A DNA stretch of 64,000 bases from Lethocerus indicus. Taxonomy: Eukaryota > Arthropoda > Insecta > Hemiptera > Belostomatidae. A model generated the notes under the pieces. The model had not been told where the DNA came from. It saw only the letters and a program-made list of their open reading frames with translations, and searched no databases. The DNA is taken from assembly GCA_019843655.1 (NCBI GenBank), contig JACDQD010000002.1, positions 11,234,393 to 11,298,392 on the forward strand. The letters are read 5' to 3'. The translations under genes and the position numbers were made by a program. Below, one piece after another: positions 26,854 through 40,221 of the stretch. The number at the start of each line of letters is the position of its first letter. The first letter of the stretch is position 1.

Positions 26854-27929
26854 TAATACATAGGGTTGTGTTTGTGTGTGGGGGTCTTGATCTGGAAAAA
26901 TCCAATTTGGCGGAGGGGAGGGTTGTTGGGCCCTCCATTTCAGTCAATAACAATCACTGGGCTTCCCTGCTCCCTTCCAACGGGCCTTCACTCTCTTGTC
27001 ACTCTTTAACGCTATTTGGCTCCTCCCCCACGGCAAATTATCTCTAATTTCCAGCCTATTGGACCCAGATAACTACCCGAGTATATTACTTTTGTAGATT
27101 AAAACGTTTTCGAGGATATTCCCGACTCGTCTTTCCCCCCTCATTCGTCCCTCCTTTCGCCCCCACAGCACCCTGTATATGTAGGTGGTAAAAATTATTC
27201 TACTTTTCGCTTGCATTTCTTAAATGTGAGAATATCTAGGTGGATCGCCTAAACGCTCGCTTCCTCAATTATTATTTCGCTTTTATCCCAAAGTGAAGGC
27301 GTACTGAAATTATAATTGAGCGCGTTCAATTTGATGAAGCGTGTCTATAAGCCATTTCCTATTTGGGTTGCATTTGGATCTTGGAGCTAGTGTCTTGGGG
27401 TGAGTGCAAGCAGGAGTTGGCCTAAGCCGAGTTAAGCTGAGTGGGGGTCCCTCTCGCATAGTTTAGGGGCCGGCTAATTTCGCTCCATATTGCTTCCACC
27501 TGCGCCTCCGCCGCCAAATTTATACCACTGGCCCGGGCTATATTCCCCCTCGGATAAACTAATTTGTACGCTCGCCCCAGTACGCCTTACACATTTCCAG
27601 ACAGCTTTTCCACCTGTATTAGTGTTTTGTTCGCGTCAAGATTAAACTTATATTCGTCGTTTTATAAGACTCAATAATAGATGTACACGTCATTACCTCC
27701 TCGGATATTAGGAATAAATAATCGGTGTATCACCACTTTCGCAGCTGGAAAATTAGTCACGCATTTAGCTTTACTGACGTGTGCAGACAAATCTAATGCT
27801 GTATTTTTAAATGCAAATTTTAAAATATCCGTAACATCATATCGAGGAGGCCTTAAACTGCGGAATCTGTAGGAACAGGAGAACTAAATAAAATTGAGAA
27901 TGAATATTAAATTAAAATGAATCAAAAAG

Positions 27930-28260
27930 GACGACTGTAGTCCCCCCGGGGGCGAGGTGAAACTGACCTGTTGGGGGAGTGGGACTGGCCGATATTAGCG
28001 GTGGCCGGGACACGGTTATTATTCATTATTAAACGGTTGCCCGACCAAATTACTTTACTAATTCATCCACGAGGCTCGTAAACTTGTCCCGCGAAATGGC
28101 CGGCGCCCCGCCGTTTTTATGCCTTCCCCGAAGGCGTTAAAAACTCATTTATTAGTTGGATATCTATTCGCCCCGCAGTTTTCCTTTTTATTGCTCGACA
28201 CCGAAAGAAGAAAACAGCCCGCTATATATTACCCTATCCCTCCCCCCGTCTTATCGGCAA
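27930..28260. other. GC-rich island
   Basis: A CpG-rich block (CCCCCCGGGGGCG, GGCCGGCGCC, CGCCCCGCC words) between AT-rich flanks. No open frame has protein-like features. Together with the block at 28555-28810 it forms the most GC-rich part of the approach to the second ratchet point. Confidence 0.3.
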
Positions 28261-28554
28261 AACGGAACTAGTCGACTTTTAGAGCGAGAACCAATAGAAT
28301 CAATTTAGGAATCTAGTAGTATTTTATTTAAATATATTTCCGCGGTTACTCAAAACTACAGTACAATACGTACTAGAGTGGGTACAGAGTATAGAGTCTC
28401 TGTAAACACAAACATAATTACGGTTGTATGAATATGTGTTGATATACGGTTTCTTTCAGAGGGCTTTATTAAATATAAAGTCAAAATATTTTATTTTAAG
28501 AGGTTGGAGAAAACAATAGATTCGAGGAGTGAGAGGAGAGATTTTCGATAAAGT

Positions 28555-28810
28555 GGGCTAGTGTTGCTCCCCGGGCCCGAAATGAGTTATTGGGCACGGA
28601 CTGGGGACTTATCTGCATCAAATTTATTGCCGGGACGATAAACGGTGACGCCATTAAGAGCCCAATTTATGTTTTTATTTGCAGAAACCTAATAGTTGGC
28701 CTCCTCTTCGTTTCAATTTATATACGCTGAATTTCGTTTGGTTATTGTTCGATCGCTGGCGAACGCTACCCGATACTCTTTGGCCCGGAGCCTTTGAGCC
28801 GATCCAATGA
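28555..28810. other. GC-rich island with TTTATG and CCATTA words
   Basis: The block contains CCGGGCCCG, GACGCCATTAAGAGCCC and TTTATG. An acceptor-like TTTTTATTTGCAG ends at about 28684 but has no matching donor. Non-coding regulatory DNA is a guess. Confidence 0.25.
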
Positions 28811-29050
28811 ACGGTGCATTTGACGCCGTGTTTCTACATTTTCGTGTGATCCATTCACTGATATATCAATACTGTAGTCGTTACCTAAATGACTATATCA
28901 TTGAACAGGAGTGTTTAAATTCAGTGTTAAATGCAATTAGGAACCAATAATACTGAATTGGGGGGAGCCGTTTAAATAAATAAAACGACTGAAATTAGGT
29001 CTTAATCATCCTAATCAGAGTTAGATTGGAGTTATCAAGATTGGAAGTTT

Positions 29051-29086
29051 AATGAATTTTCTTTTTCTTTTGTTACAGGTGAGTTT
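29051..29086 (+). other. Recursive splice site (ratchet point) 2
   Basis: AATGAATTTTCTTTTTCTTT followed by TGTTACAG ends in AG at 29078 and is joined directly to GTGAGTTT at 29079. TTTAATG just upstream is a plausible branch-point region. The zero-length exon and strong GTGAGT donor fit the ratchet-point consensus. A second strong donor, AAG|GTAAGG, lies 63 nt downstream at 29142, which is the exon-definition layout described for recursive splicing. Distances are 18.4 kb from point 1 and 11.2 kb to point 3. Confidence 0.82.
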
Positions 29087-29141
29087 CATGATAATCGCTA
29101 GTCATGTTTATTGAACGATAATAATGAGAATGCCCGGGAAG
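29079..29141 (+). other. Candidate RS-exon (63 nt, stops in all frames)
   Basis: The region is bounded by the acceptor ending at 29078 and the donor AAG|GTAAGG beginning at 29142. It is 63 nt long, so inclusion would keep the length phase. All three frames nevertheless contain stops: TGA inside TTTATTGA in frame 1, TGA at the very start in frame 2, and TAG in CGCTAG in frame 3. Inclusion would therefore truncate the product. RS-exons of this kind are normally removed because the regenerated donor at their 5' edge outcompetes the downstream donor. Confidence 0.55.
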
Positions 29142-32100
29142 GTAAGGATTTTTATTTTTGGATTAAGGTTTGACATCAGCCTTCTTTAAGCAAGCATTTA
29201 CTAAATTCTACGAACGATTTTTAATTTAACATACAGTCTATAATTATAATCGAACACGTTATATCTCGATATAACTCCGAATTTAGTGGTTTGAATTATA
29301 AAGCACTTATACCAAAGGAAATGGAAATGATTGCCGGAAATATGTAATAAAATCGTTCCTCACAGTGGCCCGTGGTTTGATAAGACGGCCATTAAATCAA
29401 ATTAAGTATTGATTAATCGTTCAACACTCAGCCTCTCTCCTTCATTATTAGAATAAAAAATTTAAAAAGGCAGAAGAAATAAACTCATCACTTTCTTTAT
29501 CGGCCGAACTTTTAACTTTTCTTATAAAACGTTTATGAGTGTTGCGGGTCCGGAAGCATACCAAGTCGGGGGCCTGAGCACTTTGCTTTGGAACTGTAGC
29601 ATCGTAAAAGTAAATGGGTTCCTAAAATGCTCTTGCCCCGCCTTAGTCCGTATTATATTTATATGAAGGTCTTCACAGTTTGGTTGAGTTTTCATTCGTA
29701 ATTTTAATCGCTATTTCATTTATCGACAGTAACAGGTGGTAACTCACACTATAAATACCGCCGTAGGTCAAAGGTTGAAAGAAATTCTTTCCAAATATAT
29801 TTACACTATTTCATGCGCATTTTAATAAGAAATATTAATTACGTAATTAATTAAACAGGGCTCGCTGTCGGATATTTGAAATAACTGACTTGTCATATAT
29901 ATTATATTTAGGTAGGTAAATATGGTCCCAGAACCGAGGTTATTTCACACATTTCTAGGCTCATCGGTGTTATCTGTCAATAGAGGGTTGAAATAACTTG
30001 GGGTCGAGGAACGTAAGGGAACGTTGGTGCGGGTTCGGCCGGGAATGCGGCCACCGCTGCCAATCACTCTCCGCTATCAACCCACCCTCAGGGGCCTCCA
30101 GTCAATATTGAGATGTCTCTCATATTAATATATATACATAGAACATACATTACATCACATACATTATATATACAATTATATGCAACCAATATTCTGGGTG
30201 AAGAAATCTTTGTCGCTTTTGTATTCTTCTGTTTATTGCTCGTCTAAGCGCAATAAAATCTTGCGAAGTATTTGATATAAAAATTAGGTTCGGGGATTAG
30301 TGCGTGGGGATTTTCAACGACTACCGGCCGATATATGTGGTGTGTGCACGCCGAATTCGCCTGTAGGCCTCCGGATAACTATAGACCCGAACTTTGGCTT
30401 TAGTCTGTGCCCAGGGGGTCGGTCCTAATTAATTGTTAGGGGAGGCAAATGCCCTGATCTCGATAACACTGATAACATCCGCGTTTCCTTCCCCTCGGAG
30501 TCCTCCCTCCTCACCGCACATACACCGCAATAAATTGTACCAAGCTTATCGCTGTTTTATGTTAATTGTTTTGCCCTGTCGGGCGCCCGCGACTCTGATC
30601 ATGGAACGCCTTTTGTGACTTGAAACAGGAATTTTTTGCTGTATTTTATTCCACTATGGCTCATGCTGAGGATATTATTTCTTCATTTTCCCTGCCGTTA
30701 CATTCGTAGAATCGGAGAGCACCGGGAGATCCTTCCTTCAGGTTCACGTTCACTTCTCGTTTCCTTTCCTGCTCATCCACGTTTTCCTTGAACTTTGACC
30801 CCCGCCTCTTGTTTTCTGGTACGCTAGAAAGGATTTTTGTCACGTTGTTCGCCGTATCCTTTCATTTCTAATCCCATAAGCGCCGGATTCCAGTTTGGAT
30901 ATTTCATATTCCGAGGTAGCACAAAACATAGTAGGTTTAATTTGGGATCATTATCCATTCGTCAGAATGAAGAAAATAACAGGCGAGCAGAGTTTGGATA
31001 TAATTGAATTTTTTTCTGACACATTCGGCACTTTTTATTCAAATTCTAAGATTCCAATAGAAGTCAGAAGAACACGCGACATTCTTCATTTTAGCGAATA
31101 TGTTTCTGTGTCAGAGCTGTTTTTTCGGAAACGTTTTTGTGACACAATTTGTGCAAACATTTAGAGCATACCGACCCCCCATCTAGAAGAAATCCAGTCA
31201 TTCCAGTTTAGGATTTTCATGGTGTGTTGGTTTTTGATAGTGGGCTCGGTCGGGAGCGTTTTCTACTTTGTGAGTGAGGCCTTGTGCGTGCCGATTACAC
31301 GACGCTACGCACCCGGTTGTTCGGCATCGACCCGAAGCGATCAGAGCATGACCTCTGACCCCCTCTGACACCAAATTCCTCCCTTTATGTTCCGCCTTGC
31401 TTTCTAAAGCAATGCCCCGCCTAATTCTTACAAGAACCTTATTTGTTTTTATTCGTGTAGATATCCCTTTCATTAGGTTATATACCCCGAGGAGGAAATC
31501 TAGAAATAAATAATAACACATCTGTACATGTGCGTAATAACGTATCTTGTAACCTATATATTATGTAACTTTATGAAATGAAATAAAATGTGTTAGCTCA
31601 AAGTGTATTAATTTTAATTGAGTTTATAATTTCGAACCAATGCTACTAACTGTTCCTTTCATGGAAACGTTGTTTTTCTCTGCGTGTATGTTATTTGGGA
31701 TATGACACAAGTTATGCGCGTAATTCTCGCTGGAACGGATTTCAGAATATGTTGACATGTAATTGGCTCTGTTTTAAACTTGATATGCGGCCTTTGAAGC
31801 CTGAATATTAAGGTGGAGCCGTGCTTATTATAAGAATTGGCTTAGTCGACTTGTGGCTTCTTCTTTGCTTTCCGAGAGGGCGGCGGGAAACCGTACAAGC
31901 CGAAAGGTGAGTTACGTCCAGATAAAGATTATTGCATGACCGGACAGATGTAAATTTGTCGTAATATGTACGAAAGTTGTTGAAATGGTGGTGTACTAGG
32001 TAATCGGCAGAAATAATGGGGATGGAATAATTTTTCTGATCGTCATATTCGTTTTGTTATTGTTGTGGTGTGATCAACCAACAAGATTGATTTATGTAAT

Positions 32101-32472
32101 GAGAATACTGGCCTAATGTGCTTGTCAATCGGGTATACAATTTTTTTGTATGGAGTTGGGCTAAACTTGGTGGACGGAAGTGGTTTTTGTGTCGTTAACA
32201 GGTTAGAAAATGCGTGAGTGATTGGCAAGGTATTCAATGGGGCTACCTTGTCAGTTCCAATTCCATACGATCAATGTCCAACTGTCGTAATTTTTTTTTA
32301 TACGCCGTATTTTTACTGTGGAAGTTATGACGCCGCAGTAGGCCATGTTATTAGCGTAGATATATGTAAATAGGTAACAACATATACTGAAACGTTTGTT
32401 TTTCTGAAGTATTTATTGGTGACCGTGTTTACTTTTCACTTTGGTAGATGGGAACAATGTTCAAACTGCATT

Positions 32473-32751
32473 ATTGGTGCATGAAACCGGGTTGGCGTGA
32501 AAGGATTGGCCGGCGGCCAAATTGGGGTAGACCAATTGGAGCGAGGAGCGGGCAAAGTGAAACCGAGAGTGGTCAGATAATGGGACCAATAGGAAAGGGG
32601 TTGGGCCAGAAGGAATAGGCGGAGATTATCGATTGGTCCAACGCTAGAGAGAGTCAAGAGTCAAGAGAGGAGGGAATAGTTCGATTGGTTCACGCTTTTA
32701 ACGTGGAGGGCCGTTGGTGGCGGCGGTGATGTTGAGGCAAGCTCGACCAAT
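32473..32751. promoter_or_regulatory. Dense CCAAT/ATTGG box cluster
   Basis: Nine CCAAT or ATTGG pentamers lie in 279 bp: ATTGG at 32473, 32505, 32521, 32535, 32632 and 32684, and CCAAT at 32532, 32586 and 32747. The pair at 32532-32539 is the palindrome CCAATTGG. About 0.5 would be expected by chance at equal base frequencies. CCAAT is the NF-Y core found in many animal promoters. No TATA box or clear initiator could be assigned, so an internal promoter or enhancer is inference. Confidence 0.45.
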
Positions 32752-33147
32752 GTAAATCAGGTTGATGACCGAACGGGCTGCTAATTCAACAAACCCCGCC
32801 AACCCCACCTCAACTGTAACAAGCCCAATTTACGAGCAGACTTAGCCTCTGAATTTGCACACAGACCCCCTCAGTAGAATTGAACTCGAACGCGTATTTT
32901 GTTGTGATTTACTGTACACAGTGAACGCATTTTTGGTCTACCATTTATCTATAATGATTATATATAGCCACCGTCGTGCTAAATCACTTATTGATTCTCA
33001 TGCTACTGAGAAGCTTCGTTATAATGGATTTAGCAATTAGTTACCGAAATATAAAGAAATAGGATTAATATTCCTGAATCTTTACTCCCGATAATTCAAT
33101 TACATTTAATTTTTCTGAGAGGAATTAAGTCGTTTCGGATGGTTTTA

Positions 33148-33239
33148 GAGGGCGGAAGCTGGAAGCTGAGGGCGGTGGCTGGGTCAGCCACGTGTCTGTG
33201 CCCCAGCCCTTGCAACCCGCAAGCTACCCTCCGCCCCTC
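33148..33239. other. Imperfect GC-rich inverted repeat centred on an E-box
   Basis: GAGGGCGG at the left can pair partly with CCGCCCCTC at the right, with further partial pairing (GGCTGGG with CCCAGCC). The centre holds CACGTG at 33189-33194. The left arm also has a tandem GGAAGCT repeat. Pairing is too irregular to call a microRNA precursor with confidence. Confidence 0.25.
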
Positions 33240-33407
33240 TGTAACTCACCACTCCTGTTTTATAAAAATATATAATTAATTTTTCCCCATAGACAGTGCC
33301 AAAGTTGATTTTTGGCTCGGAGTATGGATTTGTCTCAGTTAAAACTTATAATGACACATGTGGAAATCGATTATTCAACGTTTATTCACTTCAACATATA
33401 GTTAGTA

Positions 33408-33409
<2 letters not shown>

Positions 33410-33460
<51 letters not shown>
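33410..33460. repeat. (AT)n microsatellite
   Basis: About 25 uninterrupted AT units. The YIYIYI open frame across it (33296-33631) is a translation of the repeat. Confidence 0.97.
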
Positions 33461-33462
<2 letters not shown>

Positions 33463-34816
33463 AGTAATAATACACTTTATATATTATTTTACTACTGAAC
33501 AGGATTATTTTAAGATAGCATATAGAAAAAACTACGTACGCTTATTGTGTACAAAACCAAAAAATCGGTGTATAAATATGACGCAAACATTCAAAGACAT
33601 TTGTATAAAATGGGTAGGTCTGTCTGGTTGAAGGGACACATAAAAGCGACTAAATATAACATCAAATATGAATACCGACAACATGCGCTTTGGCCTCGGA
33701 TCGGAAAACATGAAACACACTCCAATTTGTACACCCTGGTAGAAAATAAAGACCGAGAAATTGGCGCTTGAAAGAATGCGGAAATGTCAAGCAGAGGCCA
33801 TTTCAAAAAAAAATTTCCAAATTGATATACTCCATAATCTACACAAAAGTCAGGACCCGTGTGTAAATTCTGATTGAACGACTTATGGTGCAAATAACAG
33901 TAACCTAAAGTAAACGATAAAAGAAAAAAACATAATTGCATTATGTATACATTGCATACATTATGTATTATAAAACTCTGAGGGTCATTGTTAAAAGCGC
34001 CTGGAAGAATCGTAGCGAAGAATTAGCATATTTACTAATTAATTCTAATTAGCGAAGAAAGAATTACTCGGTTAATTCAGTTGTTTCTTTTCGATTATTC
34101 AAAAAATTAGTTCTATTTTTGCTGCTCGGTTTCGTATATTAGTGAACAAAAGAATTTACTTATAGATAAACTCCTAAAGGAATCCAGAAGGAATATAATT
34201 TCCATTTTCCAAATGAACTGAAGTCCGGAGTCAGCTAATTTGAATGAGATTGGCCGTCTGTGATATTAATTTAAATTCCAACTATATTGTATTCCCCCCT
34301 CCTCATTCGCCCTTTGATACGCACACCACTACACAGAAAGCGCATTTACCAATTTTGTTAATTAATGAAATTTACATAACGTTATTGGTTTTTCTTTGGT
34401 CAAAAAAGTAAGCTCGTTAAAAAGTATATTCTGTCCCCCCATTATTGGTATATGAAAAATACCCCATTATTATATGGTAAAAAAGGCAGAAGGGAAATGA
34501 ATAATGATAAAACAGCACAAAAATGACCACGCTTCCGGCTATAAATAGCCCCCATTAAGGCGATACTCCAATAGCCCATTAAGCATCCTGGCCCAGCTTC
34601 TTTTTCTATTATCATGTGGCCAATTATCGCGTTTCTTCCTGATTTTTAAACATTATAAGAACATTTGGCTGAAATTTGTTGAATATAAGCTACGGTAAAA
34701 TATATTGATGCATCGAATACGCACAAATTATCAATATTTTCTCCGATAGAACATTCGACGCCATATGTCTCGTAACAGTGGAGCTGCATTGAAAAACTTC
34801 TTTAGAATGAATGGTA

Positions 34817-34890
34817 CGCCGAATTTTTACTTCAATTTAGCCGTCGCCGAATTTTTACTTCAATTTAGTAGTCGCCGAATTTTCATATTC
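34817..34890. repeat. 28-bp tandem repeat, about 2.6 copies
   Basis: The unit begins CGCCGAATTTTTACTTCAAT and recurs with a 28-bp period at 34817, 34845 and 34873. The first two units are near-identical and the third diverges after CGCCGAATTTT. It is a local duplication with no sign of a CRISPR or coding repeat. Confidence 0.85.
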
Positions 34891-37800
34891 GATGCAGTCC
34901 AAAAACAACGGGAGCACGTACAGCGTATTGAATTGTTTCTATACGTTCATTTGTTGGGGATCACAATGCACACGTGCCGACACAGCTATCACGTATCGCG
35001 TTCGAAGTACCGGGTCACATCATGCCAGGTGTGCACTGCGCATGTCCAGAATAATAAATCACAGAAATAAAATCCTAAAATGGTCAAATGCAAGCGCTTT
35101 CGGCGATTATCCTTATCACGGAAACACCAGCAGTTTTTATGTTTGTCGATAAACTCGTTTATCGGCTGTCGGATTGCTTCCTTTAGCTCCGTGCGTGACG
35201 CCGCCCCCCGCTATATTACCCCTGAGCCCACGCACGTGAAACATATTAACAATAGAATTACAAAATTCAGTTTCAAAAGACAGTTATAGAATCGCGCCGT
35301 GATCAGATCTCTATCCGGCCTCCTCCGAAATTCTAGATCGACGCTTTTCCGACACAAATTTACAACCTTAATTTACAATTAATGTTATTAGTTTACTCAT
35401 TTTAGCTATGTTGAACATCGTCCACAATATGAGACCCGGTTTGAGACCCGGACCAAAATTTGAAAATCCGAGACGAGCTATATTTTCGGAGAAAATTGGT
35501 GGGGGTATATGGAAGAAAATATCGGGGGTCATAAATCCCGTTAATTATTTTATGGGGAAAAAAAATGTCGGGCTCGCCAGAATCGGGAATGAGAAGGTCT
35601 CCCCGGTTTTATTAAAAAAATTCTTCATTCTCCCCAGCTGACGATATTAACGGGATTTAATACCTCCGGGCCCTGTACCTGGGACGTCCTCTGTGAAAGG
35701 GGGTCGTAGCCAGGGCGTGTAGCCCCCCACCCACAATCAATGTGGGTATGGAACCGTTCAACCCTCCTGAATCACATCACCACGATATTGAGCCGGGGAG
35801 AGGGTGCAAAAATTGTCGTTCCCTTGTAGGCATATTGGATATTGATGGTGTATTATTATTTTATTGGAATTCATAAAATTTAAAAAATATCACAGTGATA
35901 TGTAACGATGTATGTATAGAATTGTAAGGAATGCAGTAATAACAAAACAATTTTTCAATAATATTTGATAAATTATATATCGTGCATTATATATTATGGT
36001 AAAATACTACGGTTTTATACACTGTACAGAATTATAGAGATTAAATAAAGATTAGGCTATGGGGGTAGGTTCGGGCCGGATTAATTTCGTATATGGATGT
36101 GCTGTTTACAAATGAATCTCGGCCATATTCGGGGTATCCGAGGTATCGCGTAATTTCTCCCACGCATCGCCCATTAATCAAATCACGCAGCACTGAAGTT
36201 AATACATAAATTGTGAAACTGTTCTTTAATTTTGAAAATGTGAGTGGGTACAGTATTTTACCATAATATCATTTCTTTCCATCCAAGTGATTTAAGAGGT
36301 AAAGTACGCAACTAAGCTTGAACTATCCTAAACACCCGATTCAATAGTGTAGCTCATATACTCATACTACTCTACTAACTGTCCTCAAAACCTCGTCCGT
36401 ATGTATATATTCAAAGTTTATTTGGAGAATTAATTCGTATTAAAATATGTTATGTTTAGTTACAAGTTGTTATAGAAGTAAAGGTGACCGCTGGAAATAT
36501 TATTCTTCTCTGATAGAGAACATTCGTGAAACAGTATGCCTACGTAAGGTTGAAATATCGCTAACGTGTAGCATATCTCATCGTAAACCTCGTTTTCCAC
36601 TAACATAAACTAAATGTATTCGAGGATTCGGCGGGGAGTTTCTCCTAATGATAGTGGTGCCACCGGCCGCTAACGATTTTTCCCTTCTTGAATTATTTAG
36701 AGGGAGGGCCGGCCGAGCCTCGCTTTTCCTGCAGTGAGGGCCCTCATCCACTCCCCCGTTCTCCCGCCTCCGGAAAAACATCCCCTCCCAGTTTTTCCAG
36801 TCTAGGCCCGAGATTACTCCCCAGTTTTTTTGTTGTTGTTTTTTTTTTCCAAAGAGGGGCGGGATAAAAATGGCGACCGTACTCAGATATCAGTCGATTT
36901 TTCCCTTTGTGTCCGTTTTGTCTACCCTTTCCCGGTTTCTAGGAAAAATGAGGATTTTTTATTCCATCGCCCGTCGAAGAAAAAAGAATATCTGACACCG
37001 TGAAGGATTCCCTGAACTGCAGGGGGGGGGGCATTCTTTCGGTTTGGCCGGGGGCGTAAATCGAAAATTGAACGCTCCACAACCTATGATTAAATTCTCC
37101 TAAGAGATGAAGTAAATAATATTTTCGTTTCTATTTCTTCCCCAACTGTAAAATTGAGTTATATTCTTTATTAATTCCCGAACCTGGATTGCCCATGGAT
37201 TCTATCACACTGGAAACGATGGGAATAATTATCGCACAATATGTATTTCGCACATTCCGTAACTCCGCCTTTCGGCATCTGCGACTGGAAACGAGGAAAT
37301 GTAGAAATAACTTGGCAGAGTTACACACGTAATCGAGTCGAGTGTATTACATGGAATATCATCTATGGAAATTAGTTTATTTTAAATTCTGTAGACGCTA
37401 CCAATTTGTATCTCTTATGACTTGAACTTATCTTGTGAATTTGAAGCTCTCGCCTGGTACCCAATTAAATATTCCATTAGAGTCTATAAAGCAATAGTAG
37501 TTTGGGAGAGTATAAAATATAATGAAATGAACTTTCCATATACGTATATCAACAGTCACTCCTTCCATTCCATGTGATATCGGAATCCTATTACTGTCTT
37601 AAGGGCTTTCATGCAAAATGAAATAACATAAGCCTGTTATTGTGTTGGTTACGTGTTGGTCAAGTTCGAGCATTAATATACAGCAACAACGGTCCAAAGT
37701 TTCCCTATTAACCTGTGATAGAAGTTAATAATAGCTAAATACTATAATTAATTATTTAATTGGCTTCCAGAATAGACGAGCCTACAGGGAAGTCTTCGGA

Positions 37801-40221
37801 CATTGTGATATTTTGCTCATGTAGAAATATGAAGTTTGAATCAGCTGTACAATCCGTGAATAATAATTCTGTCAATATGAAAGTGTATAAAACTGAGAAA
37901 CCACAAAACTTTCTTTCCGACAGTTTCAATTTTTCTTCCAGAATGGTCCTTGAAATGAATTATAAAATTCTGGAATATCTAACGTAAATCTTCGCTTTGG
38001 TTGTTAAAGGCTGCAATTTATTTTACACCCTTTTTTTATGCGCAAAGACCCCATCTGAATTTTTGCTTCATGCTACGCATTTTTCCTTTATCCTTGATGT
38101 GTGTACGTATTCAATTCCGAAATGAGTCCAGGGTTCTCCGCCCGAAGTATGCAAATTTGCGCGTTTCGATTCCCGCACGGCGATAAAACAGAGTTTAACG
38201 TTTTAATAAATTCAACTGATCCCGGAATCCGTTTATTTTCACTCCGATTAACATGTTACGTATAAGCGCGGCATACATCATAAATGTCAAAACACGCATA
38301 CCAAGGACATTGGGCGGTTTTTGCTGCCAGTCTATTTCACCAGATAAGATATAACGTATAATAATGTTTTGTTTATTTCGTTTATTAAATGCGAGAGTTC
38401 GTTCTAAACTACAATGAATAACAGGCACTCCTATATGCACACGAAACTGAAGCTACTTGTGAGAGACTTATCAAATATTCCTGGCTGTTATAGCGTCAGC
38501 ATTGGATGATAATATTGGAGGGGTGCAAAAAGCAGAATATATAATATACTTTCGCGCAAATGACACGGTAAAAGCCGTTCCGTGTTAAGTATACTGCAGT
38601 TGTACGCAAATGGCTGGAATTAATGGGCTCTGTATTAATCGTAAAAGGGAGCTGGTCCCCATTACAATATTTACCGTAATTTTATATTATTATACGTTTT
38701 GAGCTCCTTGTCTAATCACAGACACAAGATTACCCAAAGAACATTACAATTGTTTACTGAAATTTATTTCTAAAATATTCACCGTGAATTAAATAATGTT
38801 TATGGGAAAATTACTTTTTGTTGTACTTTTACGAAATATGAAATTTTGTCAGCGTATTTCACATGGTTTGAACTATTTAAATTATCTGTTCGAAAAGATG
38901 ATGGGGGGATAATCCTTAAGTCTTAATATTGCCCCTTTTAGCAAAACGTTAATAAACAAGCTTAATAATGTATTATTCCCTACCGGCTCAATAGGTATTC
39001 GGGGAGGATTATGAACCTCGATTACACCGCAATACAATAATAATCATATTGACCTTTATTGAACACCACTAAGGGTGAAACCTTTTTAATACTAAAGATG
39101 GTACCGAGTACTAAAGAACACCCGCGGGAAATTGCAAACCTTTCAGTTTTGGCTCTAGTATCATTGGGAAAGATAGTTTAGAGGAACGTGATCGAATGCG
39201 AGCAAGCGGAGTTGGATAAACGGGGACGGGGACAAAGACGTGGTCATATCGCTGGCGGGGACTTTCCCACGTAAACTCCATATTTTCCCCGAAAGAATTT
39301 TCCCCGCTACTAAGTTCGGGGAAAGTTGGACCGATTATTACAATAATGACTTGGATCATCAACATACGAGATAAGGAAGTTCATATTCTAAAAGATTAAA
39401 GCAAATTCATAATTATATAACATATTAAATACATATTATCAACGCCTTTTGGTCAAATTGTGCTGTAGGAACCATCAAACGTTATTGGCATTGTTTATTA
39501 GGCCTGTATGTAATCTAATACTTCAATTAAATAAAAGCTTAATCTATTAAATACTCCTGGCTGTATTGTACGTAGGTGTAGTGAGGTAAAATTATTTGAT
39601 GTGTTTAGATGAGTTTACATGAATACAATTTTCACTTATTTGAGATGAGATGGGTTAGTGTTTAGACAATTTTGCTGTTGATTGCCTATCGTATTCCGTG
39701 TTAAATTCGCGTATAACAGAGCCAGCAAATTGGCGGCCGTATTTACCTAAGGGGGCAGCGTACATGTATTTTATTAACAAAGGGAGAGGTTTCGGGGGCT
39801 TGGGCCTAGATGAATATTGCTTACGCTGTAGTTCCGCGATCGGAACCGACCACCCCCGACACAACACTAGGGCCGAACAATTCCCAATGCAAATCGGCAT
39901 CCCCGCCCCCAATTAGTGGCGCATATCGCATCTGCCCCTCTTTCCGATTTTAGCCTTTTAAAGCGTGTTTAAAGCTCGTGAGCGGTGGTCTCGTCGGGCG
40001 CCACCACCCATTTCTTGACTATTTAAGATGCTGTGGGAATAAATGTCATAACTAATGCATTTTATGTAGAATTAAACAAACAATTTATACTCGATTTCAA
40101 TTATAGACAAATTTTATAGAGTGCCTCCTCCGTTGAACAATGCCACATACGAGCATTAGACTAATGTCCGTCCTTATGGAGTTTAACGAATATGTTGTTA
40201 TTTAAATTTCAAATATTTTAT

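Larger units (their letters stand above)
10777..29050. other. Non-coding segment between ratchet points 1 and 2
   Basis: No gene is recognised in about 18 kb. Contents: GC islands near 11400-11860, 14070-14290, 17200-17560, 24300-24500, 27420-27560, 27930-28260 and 28555-28810. Also a CGATA cluster at 12402-12422, microsatellites at 15148-15189, 22802-22826, 26380-26408 and 26798-26849, a pyrimidine-rich run at 16090-16190, a TGACA palindrome at 18282-18300 and a POU-like word at 24243-24260. The largest open frames (11523-11939 +, 24544-24990 +, 19636-20019 -, 12825-13190 +) have no recognisable domain. Confidence 0.6.

Noticed and set aside
31861..31915. 32-nt microexon ending at the strong donor AAAG|GTGAGT (31907)
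   Set aside because: The candidate acceptor (TTTGCTTTCCGAG) has neither CAG nor TAG, so the pair is not convincing.
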